The position numbers and the translations under genes were made by a program. Shown piece by piece: positions 44,101 to 52,545 of a stretch of DNA of 64,000 bases. Origin of the DNA: JBEPVZ01 sp041690695 (lineage in GTDB: Bacteria > Patescibacteriota > Microgenomatia > Daviesbacterales > UBA10151). Positions within the stretch are counted from its first letter, which is position 1. The number at the start of each line of letters is the position of its first letter. The notes beneath the pieces were generated by a model. That model worked only from the letters and a program-made list of their open reading frames with translations, ran no database searches and was not told the DNA's origin. Location: the NCBI GenBank assembly GCA_041690695.1, contig JBEPVZ010000001.1, forward strand, positions 31,484-95,483, written 5' to 3'.

Positions 44101-47100
44101 CAAGAAAGTTGGTTTACAAACAAGGGGTCTCGCCTTACGCCACTGCCAATTTTGATACCAACCCAACTCAAGCCGTTTCCTACCACGGGACTTTTGATAA
44201 ATATTGGAGTTTTGTCTCAAGTGCCTATGTTAACGATACGACGGATGCCGCCGATGTCGATGCGACCAACACCGGCTCAAGCGGCGCCGGCAATGATATG
44301 CAGATGGTCACGGCGGCTGGAGATATTGCTTATTTTGGAAAAACCGCTAAATTTGATACCGTAGCCTGGGCGCTAACAACTGCAGGAATTGGTGGCCAAA
44401 TTGTCTGGGAATATTGGAATGGCTCAAGTTGGGTACCAATTAATAAGTTCCTAGGGGTATCGGCACCATCATTTACCGCCTCAGGTTACATTAGCTTTAT
44501 TCCACCATCTGATTGGGCAACCACGGCGGTCAATAGCGAAGGCTCAAGTTTTTACTATCTTCGGGCCCGAACGATTACCAATTTCACGACCACCCCAGTC
44601 GGTTTCCAAGCAGCTTCTATCCCACAGATCAACTGGGCCTCGGCTGTTCAAAATGCCGCTAATTTGTACTATATCTGGGCAGAAAATGCTAATACTCCAG
44701 TTCGAGTTCGTTACTCAGCCTACATTTACAACGTGGCTCCAAATGTCCCGAGTGCGCTTGGCCCAAGTAATTTAGTTGATGGCAGCGCCACCAATAGCAG
44801 TCAGCCAACCCTGACCTTTACAACCAGCGATACTAATATTGGCGACACTGTCCAATATAGAATTCAGATTGATGACTCATCTGATTTCGCCTCTCCCGTC
44901 GTCGACTATACATCGGCACTGGCAGCAACCGGAGCGACCAGTTTTACAGTTGGCCAAGCAGCTGGTAGTGGAAGTTATACGGTTGGCTCATCCTCTCAAA
45001 CCCTGTCCGATGGCTCATATTATTGGAGAGTCCAATTAACGGACTTGGGAGGATTAAGTTCTTCAAATACCACCGCCAACGGGGGAGCGGTAGCTTTCCA
45101 AGTTGATACCACTCATCCAACTAGCAATACTACAACCATTACGATGCTCCGAGGCAATGGGGGAACGGTCGTCACTTCAAATGGCTGGACTAAGCAAAAT
45201 ACTCCTTATTTCTCATGGGACGCTGGGACTGACAATGTCGGAGGATCTGGAGTCAAAGGCTATTGTCTTTATCTTGGGACGGATATAGCGGGAGATCCAG
45301 CCACCAGCAAAGGCTTACTTGGGACAAGTCCAGTCTCAACGACTGGTAGCACTTGTCAATTTATCATTTCTACGACCTCGATTGATCTGTCCACCTTGGC
45401 TTATCAAGGTGGAACTTGGCTGACGACTTCGTCCTCACCTTATTATTTAAATATTAAGATTATTGATAGCGTTAATAATGTTTATTCGGGATCTTCGACT
45501 CAGTTCCAATTTAGATACGATAACGTTATCCCAAATAACGTCGCCTTCATTAATCCAGCTTCCGGGAACTTTAGTAACGTCGTTGATATGAGTTTTGCCT
45601 GGCCAACCACTGGTGCATCAAGTGCCACCGATACTACAGCCGGAGTGTTAGGTTGGCAATACCAGATTAACTCAACAAGTGGAACATGGCTTGGGACCAC
45701 CACAAATACTGGACTAGGTGTTAGTTATATTCCAACAACTGATAATTCTTATACTTTAACTAGTCTTCAAGATGGTCCGTCGATCGTCAGCGGCAATAAT
45801 ACGATCTATTTTAGAACGATCGATACGGCTGGGAATGTTTCAAGTGATGCCACCATTCGAACTGGGGTTTTGCAGTTTGGTGGAGCAGCCCCAAGCTTTA
45901 GTGGAGGATCAACCGTTAGTGTCAGTCCATCAACCTCAACCACCAATGGCTTTACCTTATCCTGGCCAGCCGCAACAGCCACTGGGGGGCAAAATGTCAC
46001 CCATTACTACTACATGATCAACACCACCCCTCCCGCCAGTCTAGCCACCCTCCAAGGGAACTCTTCTGCCTATATTGATAATGGCACTTCATTGAATGTC
46101 CCCGCCACTGCTTTAACTAATGTTAATAAAGGCACCAATACCGTTTATGTGGTGGCAATCGATGATGCGACTACTCCAAACTATTCACCAAGTAGTTACA
46201 TCTCGGGAACCTTTACCCTTAATTCGACGAGCCCTGATAACGTCGGTAACTTAATTGCGACTGATTCCTCGATTAAGTCGATCTCCCAATGGAATGTGAC
46301 CTTAACCTGGACCGCCCCAGCTTACCAAGGAGCTGGCAATTTAACTTATCTGGTTTATCGCTCAACGGATAACTCCAGTTTTTCTCAAGTCGGTAGCTCG
46401 ACCGGATTATCCTATGTCGATGGAGCCCCAGATTCATCCTTGTTTTATTACAAAGTTTATTCAAAAGATGGAGCTAATTCCCAAAGCTCAGGCACAAACT
46501 CAGTTTCAATTACCCCAACTGGAAAATGGACATCTGCTCCTGACTTAGATACTGGTCCAACCGAAAGTAATATTACGACTAAAAATGCCACTATTATCTG
46601 GAGCACTAGTCGCTCGGCTGATTCGAAAATTGCCTATGGAACATCGTCCGGTAGCTATGGGGCAGTTGAACCTTCCAGTTCAACCCAAACGACCTCCCAT
46701 TCTATTCAATTAACTGGCCTAACTCCAGGCACAACCTATTATTACGTCGCAAAATGGACCGATGAGGATGGAAATACAGGCTCCTCATCAGAAAAGAACT
46801 TTCAAACCGCTCCAGCGCCAACTGTTCAAGATGTCTCAGCCACTAATGTGGGCTTAGATTCGGCAATTATTAATTTCACCTCGGTAGGCGCTTCCTCAGT
46901 TAAAATTTATTATGGAACAACAGTTGCCTTTGGAGCAGTCAAAGAGATCTCAACCTCAATAGCCTCAACAGCTTATACCGCTCAATTAATAGGCTTGGCT
47001 GATGGCACAAAATATTATTATAAAATTAACACCTTTGATAGCGATGGCAGTGAATACGATGGTACCGCCTTAGACTTTACAACTTTGCCCAGGCCGAAAA

Positions 47101-47774
47101 TCTCTGGGGTCCGAATTCAACAGGTTAGTAATACCGCTCAAACCGAACTACTCATCTCCTGGACAACTAATACCGAAGTGTCCTCAATCGTGACCTATTA
47201 TCCCGAAGGCAACCCTGGAGCCTCAAGAGATGAAGTTAATGTCGCCCTCATTAAAGGTCCGCACCAGGTTATTATTAGAAGCTTACTCCCACAAAGCCCG
47301 TATTTACTCCAAGTTAAAGGTCGTGATAAGGCCGGCAACGAAGCCTCATCTGATATCCAAAAACTAACCACGGCGACAGACACCCGACCTCCTCAAATTT
47401 CAAGTTTAGATGTTGAAGGTTCAAATGTTCCAGCAGTCAGTTCAAACGGTCAAGAATCAATGGCTCAACTCGTTGTATCATGGAATACAGATGAACCAGC
47501 CACCTCTCAAGTTGAATTTGGTGAGGGAACAGGAACGACTTATTCTCAAAAAACTCAGGAGGATAGTAACCTGACTCTAAATCACTTAGTTATTATCTCG
47601 GGCCTAACACCGTCTAAGGTTTACCATCTTCGCGCGATCTCTAAAGATAAAGCCACCAACCTCGGCAATTCGATCGATACAGTTATGATTACACCAAAAG
47701 TCACCGCTAACGCGCTCGATCTGGTTATTTCAAATCTTCAACAAGCTTTTGGATTCCTAGGAGGGCTTAAATAA
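38133..47774 (+). CDS. Giant repeat-containing surface protein (3213 aa)
   Basis: The product has an N-terminal TM/signal segment (RTYLAILVTVIFFSLAATIW). Four tandem units of about 543 residues follow, each opening with a TTAATQ-type motif. Each unit has a sialidase/BNR-like propeller part (RTSDGTLHAFIQ, YSTDSGSTW, SATVDSSDNIYVVYS, RKLTKGSGSTW) and a second beta part (FDKYWSFVSSAYTND, IAYFGKTAKFD, WEYWNGSSW, FIPPSDWATT). From about residue 2200 come Ig-like and at least five fibronectin type III domains (for example TSRSADSKIAYGTSSGSYG, GLTPGTTYYYVAKW). There is no C-terminal anchor, and the end IVISNLQ-like LQQAFGFLGGLK is short. It is the centre of an operon with an ABC transporter and is probably exported to the cell surface for adhesion. 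Confidence 0.9.
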   Translation: MKKLLKKPNLNYSRRTYLAILVTVIFFSLAATIWAAISSNIGNSSTTAATQASTEKHMVRTSEGTMHSFVQVGTQTSTCGGVAKSGLLWFDSTDNGATWVCQSQLSSDTTNLMYASATVDSSDNVYVVYSVAVNGASASNDVFYQKLTKGSGATWTVGAAQTVLDASASTGYSYAVMEVEGTTRLWLAARYFDGSNYQVTVYDSNNLNDAPTWTVSQASLDTAGNGTTTHFPAMVRFGSNIGILYNAQLPTAVMRWRIRNDSDGLTSWSAENVVSANLPTTPTFSAISDSAGNVYFAQNNTTNVLFNYWNGSTWSATTVVSATAASNTFVSLSTDGTNVWIFYGDTNGLSPTLSGSRKLVYKKGILPYTATEFDTNPTNAVAYQDTFDKYWSFVSSAYTNDTVDAGDIDATNTVSSGAGNDVQMTTAIGDIAYFGKTAKFDAISWAMTTNGIGGVIAWEYWNGSSWTALSFTTSSAPNFTASGYGAFTAPADWATTAINGEGSSFFYIRARTTTAFTTTPVGFQMTSIPLINWSNFLPAPVSNTIYGQWTENASSPVKVRTGSISVTANTPNAASTANLTGVIGYSATNVATQPSNLRHMVKTSDGTIHAFIQSSTVSPCGASTSSNNGMGVNWIYSTDSGSTWACGGLLSNDTTNLMYASATVDSSDNIYVVYSSATAGANANFKIYYRKLKKGSGSTWTVGSQQTAVDATSSQGFNYATIEVEGTTRLWLAARYFDGTNYQVSVYYSNDQSAAPTWTVSQATLNTGSTASIDNIPEIVRFGSSIGVVYTASTVNITRWRYRNDGDSLTSWVQESNVSTENLDSAAFTVVSDGSNVYYASNQLTNIFFTYWNGTAWQPTNTISATAIADNLVSLSTDGTNVWIFYTDTTNLSATLTGSRKMVYKKGVAPFNVANFDATATAVNSYEDVFDKYWSFVSSAYTNDTVDAGDLDATNTASSGAGNDLQMVTGAGDIAYFSKTAKFDTVAWALTTAGVGGQIAWEYWNGSSWVSITKFLGLTAPSFSASGYISFIPPSDWATTSVNSEVTPYYYLRARTITAFTTTPVGFQVTSIPQTNWSSFLATPISNTVYGMWTENGTSPTRIKLKALSVTPETTGTSTTNLTNPGVVGYSSTTAATQVSTQHHLVRTSDGTLHAFIQASSRLACGGSSTNNNLGLNWVYSTDNGGTWNCGGQLSNDVSNLEYASATVDSSDNIYVVYSVIADGSNAAYSTFYRKLTKGSGSTWTLSGAQNALDSSSGTIAYTYSTIEAQGTTRLWLATRYFDGNNYQVATYYSSDMSATPTWTASQVPLDTASGSVSDHYPALVRFGSSIGVIYSAQFPAAQQRWRYRNDSDGLTTWSQEGVVSTENMANATFTAVGDTNGNVYYASNSTTNIFFSYWNGTVWSNPTTVSATAASVAFVGLSTDGYNVWVTYGDTNGVSASLPGSRKLVYKKGIPPYTATEFDAASTNTIASEDVFDKYWSFVSSAYTDNTTGASNVTASDTQMVTGVGDIAYFGKLAKFDTVAWALSTNGTSGIVTWEYWNGSAWVGLTDFQGFSAPSFTSAGYVTFIPPSDWATTKVNSESTAYYYLRARTTTAFGTPPVGLQMMSMPLISWGGVLAAPVSNTIYGLWNENGNAPVRVRSGSFTISATTPNTASAANLLPSVASATLYSSTTTATQPSTERHIVQTSDGTLHTFIQAGNSSPCGNSTSSTNVGNTPGLDWLYSTDSGQNWSCGGQLSNDIASLVYASATVDSADNIYVVYSMAVNGSNAAADVYYRKLTKGSGSTWTLGSSQTVLDASATQGYSYATIEAEGTNRLWLAVRYFDNVNYQVSVYYSNDLSDTPTWTASQTTLDTAGNAATSHYPALVRFGSNIGVIYNEQATSNMRWRYRADSDGVTSWNSEATVSSTNPVSPTFSAAGNTSSSNVYVAMNVGTNVIFTAWTGAAWSANATVSSLAASAAFVSVSTVGSNVEVYYGDTTGLSGTLSGSRKLVYKQGVSPYATANFDTNPTQAVSYHGTFDKYWSFVSSAYVNDTTDAADVDATNTGSSGAGNDMQMVTAAGDIAYFGKTAKFDTVAWALTTAGIGGQIVWEYWNGSSWVPINKFLGVSAPSFTASGYISFIPPSDWATTAVNSEGSSFYYLRARTITNFTTTPVGFQAASIPQINWASAVQNAANLYYIWAENANTPVRVRYSAYIYNVAPNVPSALGPSNLVDGSATNSSQPTLTFTTSDTNIGDTVQYRIQIDDSSDFASPVVDYTSALAATGATSFTVGQAAGSGSYTVGSSSQTLSDGSYYWRVQLTDLGGLSSSNTTANGGAVAFQVDTTHPTSNTTTITMLRGNGGTVVTSNGWTKQNTPYFSWDAGTDNVGGSGVKGYCLYLGTDIAGDPATSKGLLGTSPVSTTGSTCQFIISTTSIDLSTLAYQGGTWLTTSSSPYYLNIKIIDSVNNVYSGSSTQFQFRYDNVIPNNVAFINPASGNFSNVVDMSFAWPTTGASSATDTTAGVLGWQYQINSTSGTWLGTTTNTGLGVSYIPTTDNSYTLTSLQDGPSIVSGNNTIYFRTIDTAGNVSSDATIRTGVLQFGGAAPSFSGGSTVSVSPSTSTTNGFTLSWPAATATGGQNVTHYYYMINTTPPASLATLQGNSSAYIDNGTSLNVPATALTNVNKGTNTVYVVAIDDATTPNYSPSSYISGTFTLNSTSPDNVGNLIATDSSIKSISQWNVTLTWTAPAYQGAGNLTYLVYRSTDNSSFSQVGSSTGLSYVDGAPDSSLFYYKVYSKDGANSQSSGTNSVSITPTGKWTSAPDLDTGPTESNITTKNATIIWSTSRSADSKIAYGTSSGSYGAVEPSSSTQTTSHSIQLTGLTPGTTYYYVAKWTDEDGNTGSSSEKNFQTAPAPTVQDVSATNVGLDSAIINFTSVGASSVKIYYGTTVAFGAVKEISTSIASTAYTAQLIGLADGTKYYYKINTFDSDGSEYDGTALDFTTLPRPKISGVRIQQVSNTAQTELLISWTTNTEVSSIVTYYPEGNPGASRDEVNVALIKGPHQVIIRSLLPQSPYLLQVKGRDKAGNEASSDIQKLTTATDTRPPQISSLDVEGSNVPAVSSNGQESMAQLVVSWNTDEPATSQVEFGEGTGTTYSQKTQEDSNLTLNHLVIISGLTPSKVYHLRAISKDKATNLGNSIDTVMITPKVTANALDLVISNLQQAFGFLGGLK
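38264..44740 (+). repeat. Four tandem ~1.63-kb repeats within the giant gene
   Basis: The recurring opening (TCAACC in the TTAATQ/TTTATQ codons) is at about 38264, 39890, 41525 and 43149, so the period is close to 1630 bases. Protein identity between units is obvious, while DNA codons differ freely, indicating old duplications kept by selection on protein. Confidence 0.85.
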
Positions 47775-48511
47775 TGGCTACCCCAATTTTGGAAGTTAGA
47801 CACTTAATTAAATCATTCCATGTTGGAGCTCAAGACGTTCAAATATTGAAAGATCTATCTTTTCAAATTGAACCTCAGGACTTTGCGATCATCTTTGGAC
47901 CATCGGGTTGCGGAAAATCAACACTTTTGCATACCCTTTTAGGCCTAGAAGCTCCAAGCAGTGGGGAAGTATTGATGTTAGATCAAAATCTTTATAATGG
48001 TACGACAGAGGATGATCGCAGCGAATTCCGAAAAAGACACGTCGGAATGATTTATCAGCAGCCTAATTGGATTAAAGCTTTAACCGTCATTGAAAATGTG
48101 GCTTTTCCATTATCCCTTTTGGGGATGAATAAGATTGAAGCCATCGAAAAGGCTGGACAACTTCTTCAGACTATTGGGATGGCTAATTGGGCAAGCTATA
48201 TTCCAACTGAGCTCTCCGGCGGACAGCAACAAAAGATCGCTTTAGCCAGGGGACTAATTACCAATCCCGATATTTTAGTGGCCGATGAACCAACCGGAAA
48301 TTTAGATTACGAATCTGGTCAAGAGTTGATGCAGCTGCTCGGCAACCTTAGTACGGAAGGCAAGACAATTGTGATGGTTACTCACGATCTTGGCTACCTA
48401 ACTTTTGCTAAAACCGCTATTCAGATGTTTGATGGCAATATTAAAGGCATTTACCACGGTGCCGAAAAAGAAAAGATCTCACGCGAAGTTAAAATTAAAG
48501 GACAATCTTAA
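47774..48511 (+). CDS. ABC transporter ATPase (MacB/LolD type)
   Basis: A 245-aa nucleotide-binding subunit. The Walker A motif is FGPSGCGKST (residues 41-50), the Q-loop region is GMIYQQPNW, the ABC signature is ELSGGQQQKIALARG, Walker B is DILVADEPTGNLD and the switch His is in MVTHDLGY. The sequence is of the MacB/LolD/FtsE group that works with FtsX-type permeases rather than in classical import. It starts with an ATG overlapping the last base of the giant gene and ends overlapping the permease start, so the three are coupled. Confidence 0.95.
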   Translation: MATPILEVRHLIKSFHVGAQDVQILKDLSFQIEPQDFAIIFGPSGCGKSTLLHTLLGLEAPSSGEVLMLDQNLYNGTTEDDRSEFRKRHVGMIYQQPNWIKALTVIENVAFPLSLLGMNKIEAIEKAGQLLQTIGMANWASYIPTELSGGQQQKIALARGLITNPDILVADEPTGNLDYESGQELMQLLGNLSTEGKTIVMVTHDLGYLTFAKTAIQMFDGNIKGIYHGAEKEKISREVKIKGQS

Positions 48512-50874
48512 TGAAACCAGATAAAGCTATTCCCGAAAAGGTCGAAGACCAAACGATTGACCAAGCTCCTGAAAAAACTTCGGATAAAACTACCGTCCAG
48601 GCTCCCGATCTACCGATTCAGAAACCCTCAGATCAACCAGATCATCCGAGTAGCATAGAAGAGAAAGAAGTTGAGGTTCCGACTACCAGCCCTTTTAATA
48701 AAATCGAGACATCTCTCAATCCGGTCAAAACCTCTAAGCATTTTATTTCGCGGATTTTGCCATTTTTAAAGAATAGTAGTCTAGCTATTTTCCATTTTTT
48801 AATCTTCCTTTTCTCTAAAAAAGGCTTAATAACTACGAAAAATAAAGCTATTAATTTAACGACTTTTATGCTGATTCTAAGCTTGTATATTTTTAATACT
48901 CTTTTAGTCCATTATATTTTTGGATCGAGACTTTTTCCGCGAAAAATCTCAGACAAGCTCCAGCCCGCCTTTTCCAGATTTTATATCAAAGCTATTAAGC
49001 TGCTGGATAAGCAAGTTGATACCATCTCTCGAATCGATTTAATCGAGCTGTCACTTCGTAATATGGAATCTAAAAAAACCAGAACGATTGTGACGATCGG
49101 TGGTATGGCTATCGGAATTGGAGCAATTGTCTTTTTAGTCTCGGTTGGTTATGGTCTTCAACAATTAGTTATTTCTCGGGTTGCCAGACTTGATGAGATG
49201 AAACAAGCTGATGTTTATCCTCAAACGGGTGGAACGGTCAAGCTAACCGATAAATCATTATCTGATTTTAAAGATATTGAGAATGTTGAACTAGCCTTAC
49301 CACTCATCTCGGTAGTTGGACGAGTTAATTACCAAGATTCTTTGTCCGATATGGCAGTTTATGGAGTCACAGCCGATTATTTAAAACAATCAGCCATTAA
49401 ACCAGTTCAAGGTAAGATCTTTGATAGTAACGATATTGCCATGTCTGTTTCACCTACCGGTGGAGAAGTCGCTGGCGCTGAAACAACGATAGATCAACTA
49501 AACTTTAGCAAAACATCAGTGCCAACACCCGGGGCCCAAGACAACACCAATTTTCAGTTTACGATTCAAGCTAATAAATGGATTAGAGTTCGATCTGGAT
49601 CAAGTGCCCAGTCACAGCTTTTAGGTTATACCAAAAACGTCGGTGGATCTCAAAGTGGCCAACAAGTTTTAGGGGCAAGTTATCCAGATACCTCTTCAGG
49701 TCAAGCTAAAAAAGACTCGACAGGCGAATGGCAAGGCCAATGGATTACAACCGAAGTCTTGCTTTGGAAACAAGAGGACTGCGATAAAACCAATCCTGAC
49801 TGTGTTGACGGCAAGTACATAATTTTGAGAGATAAAGATGGCTCCCAGGTTAAAAAAACTGGTTACTTTGCTGAAGTTAATATTGATATAAACCAAAGCC
49901 CCACTCTTAAACAAGCTAGTGTCTTAGGTGTTTCCACCAGTGCCGAATTGGCTAATTCAGGATCAACACTCGAGACCCAACCATCGGATGCCTCAGGGTC
50001 TGGTTCCTTAGGCTTTGTTAATATCGCCTCAGAATCCGCCGCCACAACAGATAACAAAGTTAAAACGGTGGCACTGGCGTCAAATACCAAGAAAGAAGCG
50101 ATCGTCAATGAATCCATGTTAAAGATTCTAGGATTAAAAGATACTGAAGCGGTTGGAAAAACCTTTAATGTATCTTTTGTAGTGGTGGGGGATTTACTAT
50201 CTGATAATAAAGATCGGGTCGAATCAAGTCCAACCGCGTACACAATCATTGGGGTCACCATTGATGATAAAACTCCAGTTTTTTATGTTCCATTTATTGA
50301 TTTGCGACAACTCGGGGTCGTCAATTATTCACAAATCAAAGTTGTCGCTAAAAATCCAGCTAGTCTTAGTAAAGTTCGTCAACAGATTGAAGCCCGAGGC
50401 TATTTAACAAGGTCTGTAGCCGATACGGTTTCCCAAATAAACTCGCTATTTGCAACTGTTCGAGCAGTTCTAGCTTTACTAGGTACGGTAGCACTGGCAG
50501 TGGCGGCTTTAGGTATGTTTAATACTTTAACAGTTTCCCTACTTGAGCGAACTCATGAGGTCGGTCTGATGAAAGCCATGGGCATGAAATCAACAGAGAT
50601 TAGAGAGTTATTCTTAACTGAATCGATGTTAATGGGGCTATTTGGAGGTTTACTGGGCATCCTTTTGGGCTTTTTGGCGGGTAAAGCAGTTAGTTTACTT
50701 TTATCGATCTTTGCGATTGGTAAAGGCTTGGGTTGGATTGACATTGCCTATATTCCGATCCAATTCTTACTACTGGTAGTCGGATTATCCTTAGTTGTCG
50801 GAGTCTTAACTGGCTTCTATCCAGCCAGACGAGCCACCAAGATCTCCGCTTTGAATGCGCTTCGGTATGAGTAA
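48511..50874 (+). CDS. MacB/FtsX-type ABC permease with an SH3-like insertion
   Basis: A 787-aa permease. Residues 1 to about 75 are a Pro/Glu/Lys-rich cytoplasmic tail. Two hydrophobic segments follow (SSLAIFHFLIFLFSKKG, TFMLILSLYIFNTLLVHYIF), then the MacB-like start NMESKKTRTIVTIGGMAIGI. The exterior MacB_PCD domain is interrupted at about residues 350-450 by a bacterial SH3-like segment (WIRVRSGSSAQSQLLGYTKN to GEWQGQWITTEVLLW). Three C-terminal FtsX helices close it, with LLERTHEVGLMKAMGMKSTE. MacB-type transporters do mechanotransmission rather than transport through the membrane. The SH3-like unit may bind the wall or the giant surface protein. Confidence 0.88.
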   Translation: MKPDKAIPEKVEDQTIDQAPEKTSDKTTVQAPDLPIQKPSDQPDHPSSIEEKEVEVPTTSPFNKIETSLNPVKTSKHFISRILPFLKNSSLAIFHFLIFLFSKKGLITTKNKAINLTTFMLILSLYIFNTLLVHYIFGSRLFPRKISDKLQPAFSRFYIKAIKLLDKQVDTISRIDLIELSLRNMESKKTRTIVTIGGMAIGIGAIVFLVSVGYGLQQLVISRVARLDEMKQADVYPQTGGTVKLTDKSLSDFKDIENVELALPLISVVGRVNYQDSLSDMAVYGVTADYLKQSAIKPVQGKIFDSNDIAMSVSPTGGEVAGAETTIDQLNFSKTSVPTPGAQDNTNFQFTIQANKWIRVRSGSSAQSQLLGYTKNVGGSQSGQQVLGASYPDTSSGQAKKDSTGEWQGQWITTEVLLWKQEDCDKTNPDCVDGKYIILRDKDGSQVKKTGYFAEVNIDINQSPTLKQASVLGVSTSAELANSGSTLETQPSDASGSGSLGFVNIASESAATTDNKVKTVALASNTKKEAIVNESMLKILGLKDTEAVGKTFNVSFVVVGDLLSDNKDRVESSPTAYTIIGVTIDDKTPVFYVPFIDLRQLGVVNYSQIKVVAKNPASLSKVRQQIEARGYLTRSVADTVSQINSLFATVRAVLALLGTVALAVAALGMFNTLTVSLLERTHEVGLMKAMGMKSTEIRELFLTESMLMGLFGGLLGILLGFLAGKAVSLLLSIFAIGKGLGWIDIAYIPIQFLLLVVGLSLVVGVLTGFYPARRATKISALNALRYE

Positions 50875-50972
50875 ACTCTTTTTTAATAACCAAACTTTAG
50901 GATATAAGCTTAAATAGAGGTTGACACTAGCTTAGAAGATACATTAAATTCATTATTAATTTAATAAAGATA

Positions 50973-52331
50973 ATGAAACAATCACTGAGTTTATTAATTA
51001 ATTTTGTAAAAAGATGTTTAAGAGTTAATACGTTTGTTCTTACAAAAGAGTTTCAAGAGAGTCTAAATATACTTGAAAATACATCTCAAAATGTATTTTT
51101 AACAGGTAAAGCCGGAACAGGCAAGTCAACATTAATTAAATACTTCCGTGCTCATTCTAAAAAATCTATGGTGATTGTTGCTCCCACAGGTATTTCAGCA
51201 TTTCATATTGGAGGACAAACAATTCACTCTTTCTTTAAATTTCCCCCACATATCATTGATAAAAAGGCAATCAGTGATCGTATTGACTCAAGGATTTATG
51301 CTGACATTGATACGCTAGTTATAGACGAAATATCTATGGTTCGAGCTGACGTTTTAGATGGAATTGATTTATTTTTACGTAAGTACGGAAGAAATAGGAA
51401 TTTACCTTTTGGGGGTACTCAGGTAGTACTGGTTGGAGATCTTTACCAACTTCCGCCTGTTGTTACAGACAAAGAAGCACAGATTTTCCATAAATTATAT
51501 GAAACTCCTTATTTTTTTAATTCTAATGTTTTCAAATTAGCAAACTTTAGAATTATTGAGCTAACAACTATTTTTAGGCAAAAACAAGATCACTTTACTG
51601 AGATATTAAACAAAATCAGAGTTGGACAGGCAGACAATGAAACATTAAATCCAATCAATGATCGTGTAAGTAGCAAAAACTCAAATAGTCATATTATCCT
51701 AACCACAACAAATAGCGTTGCCGATGGAATAAATGAATCTAAGTTAGAATCTATAAATAAGAAAACTTTTACCTATACAGCTACAGTAGAGGGGAATTTT
51801 CCAAGTGAAGAAAGGAATTTACCCGTACAATTTAACTTGCAGTTGAAAAAAGGCGCCCGAGTCATGTTTGTAAAAAATGATAGAGGAGGGAGATGGATTA
51901 ATGGAACTTTAGGTTGGATTTCTGACTTATATCCAGATAAAATTAAAGTTAGTATATCCGATGATAATAAGTCAGCCACAGTAAATGTTCCAATTGAAGA
52001 ATGGGAAAATATTAAATACGAATATGATGACGAGACTCAAGAGATTAAAACAATAGTTGTTGGGAAATTAAAGCAATATCCGCTCCGACTTGCTTGGGCC
52101 GTGACAATTCACAAAAGCCAAGGAATGACTTTCTCTAAAGTTAAAGTTGATTTTACAAAATCACCTTTTGCTCATGGTCAAACATACGTAGCCCTAAGTA
52201 GATGTCGAACTCTAGAAGGTTTGTTATTAACAAAAAAAATTTGGCTTAATGATATCTTGATAGATCCAGAGATAACTGAGTTCCACAATGCATTTGTCAG
52301 CAAACAAGCTACCAGCACAGAACCTTTATAG
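50973..52331 (+). CDS. Pif1/RecD-like helicase
   Basis: A 452-aa superfamily 1B helicase. Motif I is LTGKAGTGKSTLI (about residues 42-54), motif Ia is APTGISAFHIGGQTIHSFF, motif II is LVIDEISMV, motif III is VVLVGDLYQLPPV, motif IV is TTIFRQKQ, and the C-terminal motifs V/VI are AVTIHKSQGMTFSKV and YVALSRCR. This is the short Pif1-like form, a 5'-to-3' DNA helicase linked to replication-fork rescue and G-quadruplex unwinding, often carried on mobile DNA. It ends in TAG. Confidence 0.93.
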   Translation: MKQSLSLLINFVKRCLRVNTFVLTKEFQESLNILENTSQNVFLTGKAGTGKSTLIKYFRAHSKKSMVIVAPTGISAFHIGGQTIHSFFKFPPHIIDKKAISDRIDSRIYADIDTLVIDEISMVRADVLDGIDLFLRKYGRNRNLPFGGTQVVLVGDLYQLPPVVTDKEAQIFHKLYETPYFFNSNVFKLANFRIIELTTIFRQKQDHFTEILNKIRVGQADNETLNPINDRVSSKNSNSHIILTTTNSVADGINESKLESINKKTFTYTATVEGNFPSEERNLPVQFNLQLKKGARVMFVKNDRGGRWINGTLGWISDLYPDKIKVSISDDNKSATVNVPIEEWENIKYEYDDETQEIKTIVVGKLKQYPLRLAWAVTIHKSQGMTFSKVKVDFTKSPFAHGQTYVALSRCRTLEGLLLTKKIWLNDILIDPEITEFHNAFVSKQATSTEPL

Positions 52332-52372
52332 AGTATAGCAGAAAAGATAATTTAAAGACGGTTCTATCTAGC

Positions 52373-52452
52373 GTGCACCATCTGGGACGAGCCGAAGGTC
52401 CTTTGGGATTCGAATCTATCTAACTGTGTCAATTGAGCCTAAAGAGAAAAGC
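52373..52452 (+). repeat. 80-base repeat, copy 1
   Basis: Begins GTGCACCATCTGGGACGAG and is about 87 percent identical to 56918-56996 in the same orientation, with ten or so differences spread along its length. It lies upstream of the surface gene at 52546. It contains a GGAC/GTCC hairpin. Confidence 0.85.
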
Positions 52453-52545
52453 AAAAATGCATAAAAATGTCATATAATCTAACCATCATTCATGCAAATA
52501 TATGCTCATTGCTTAACAGCTTGAGGAGTGATTTAATAGTATAGG

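Noticed and set aside
38133..47774. Many 60-150 codon frames in other phases across the giant gene
   Set aside because: They recur at the same places in each repeat unit and are rich in Pro/Gln/Leu, as expected for out-of-frame reading of one long gene.
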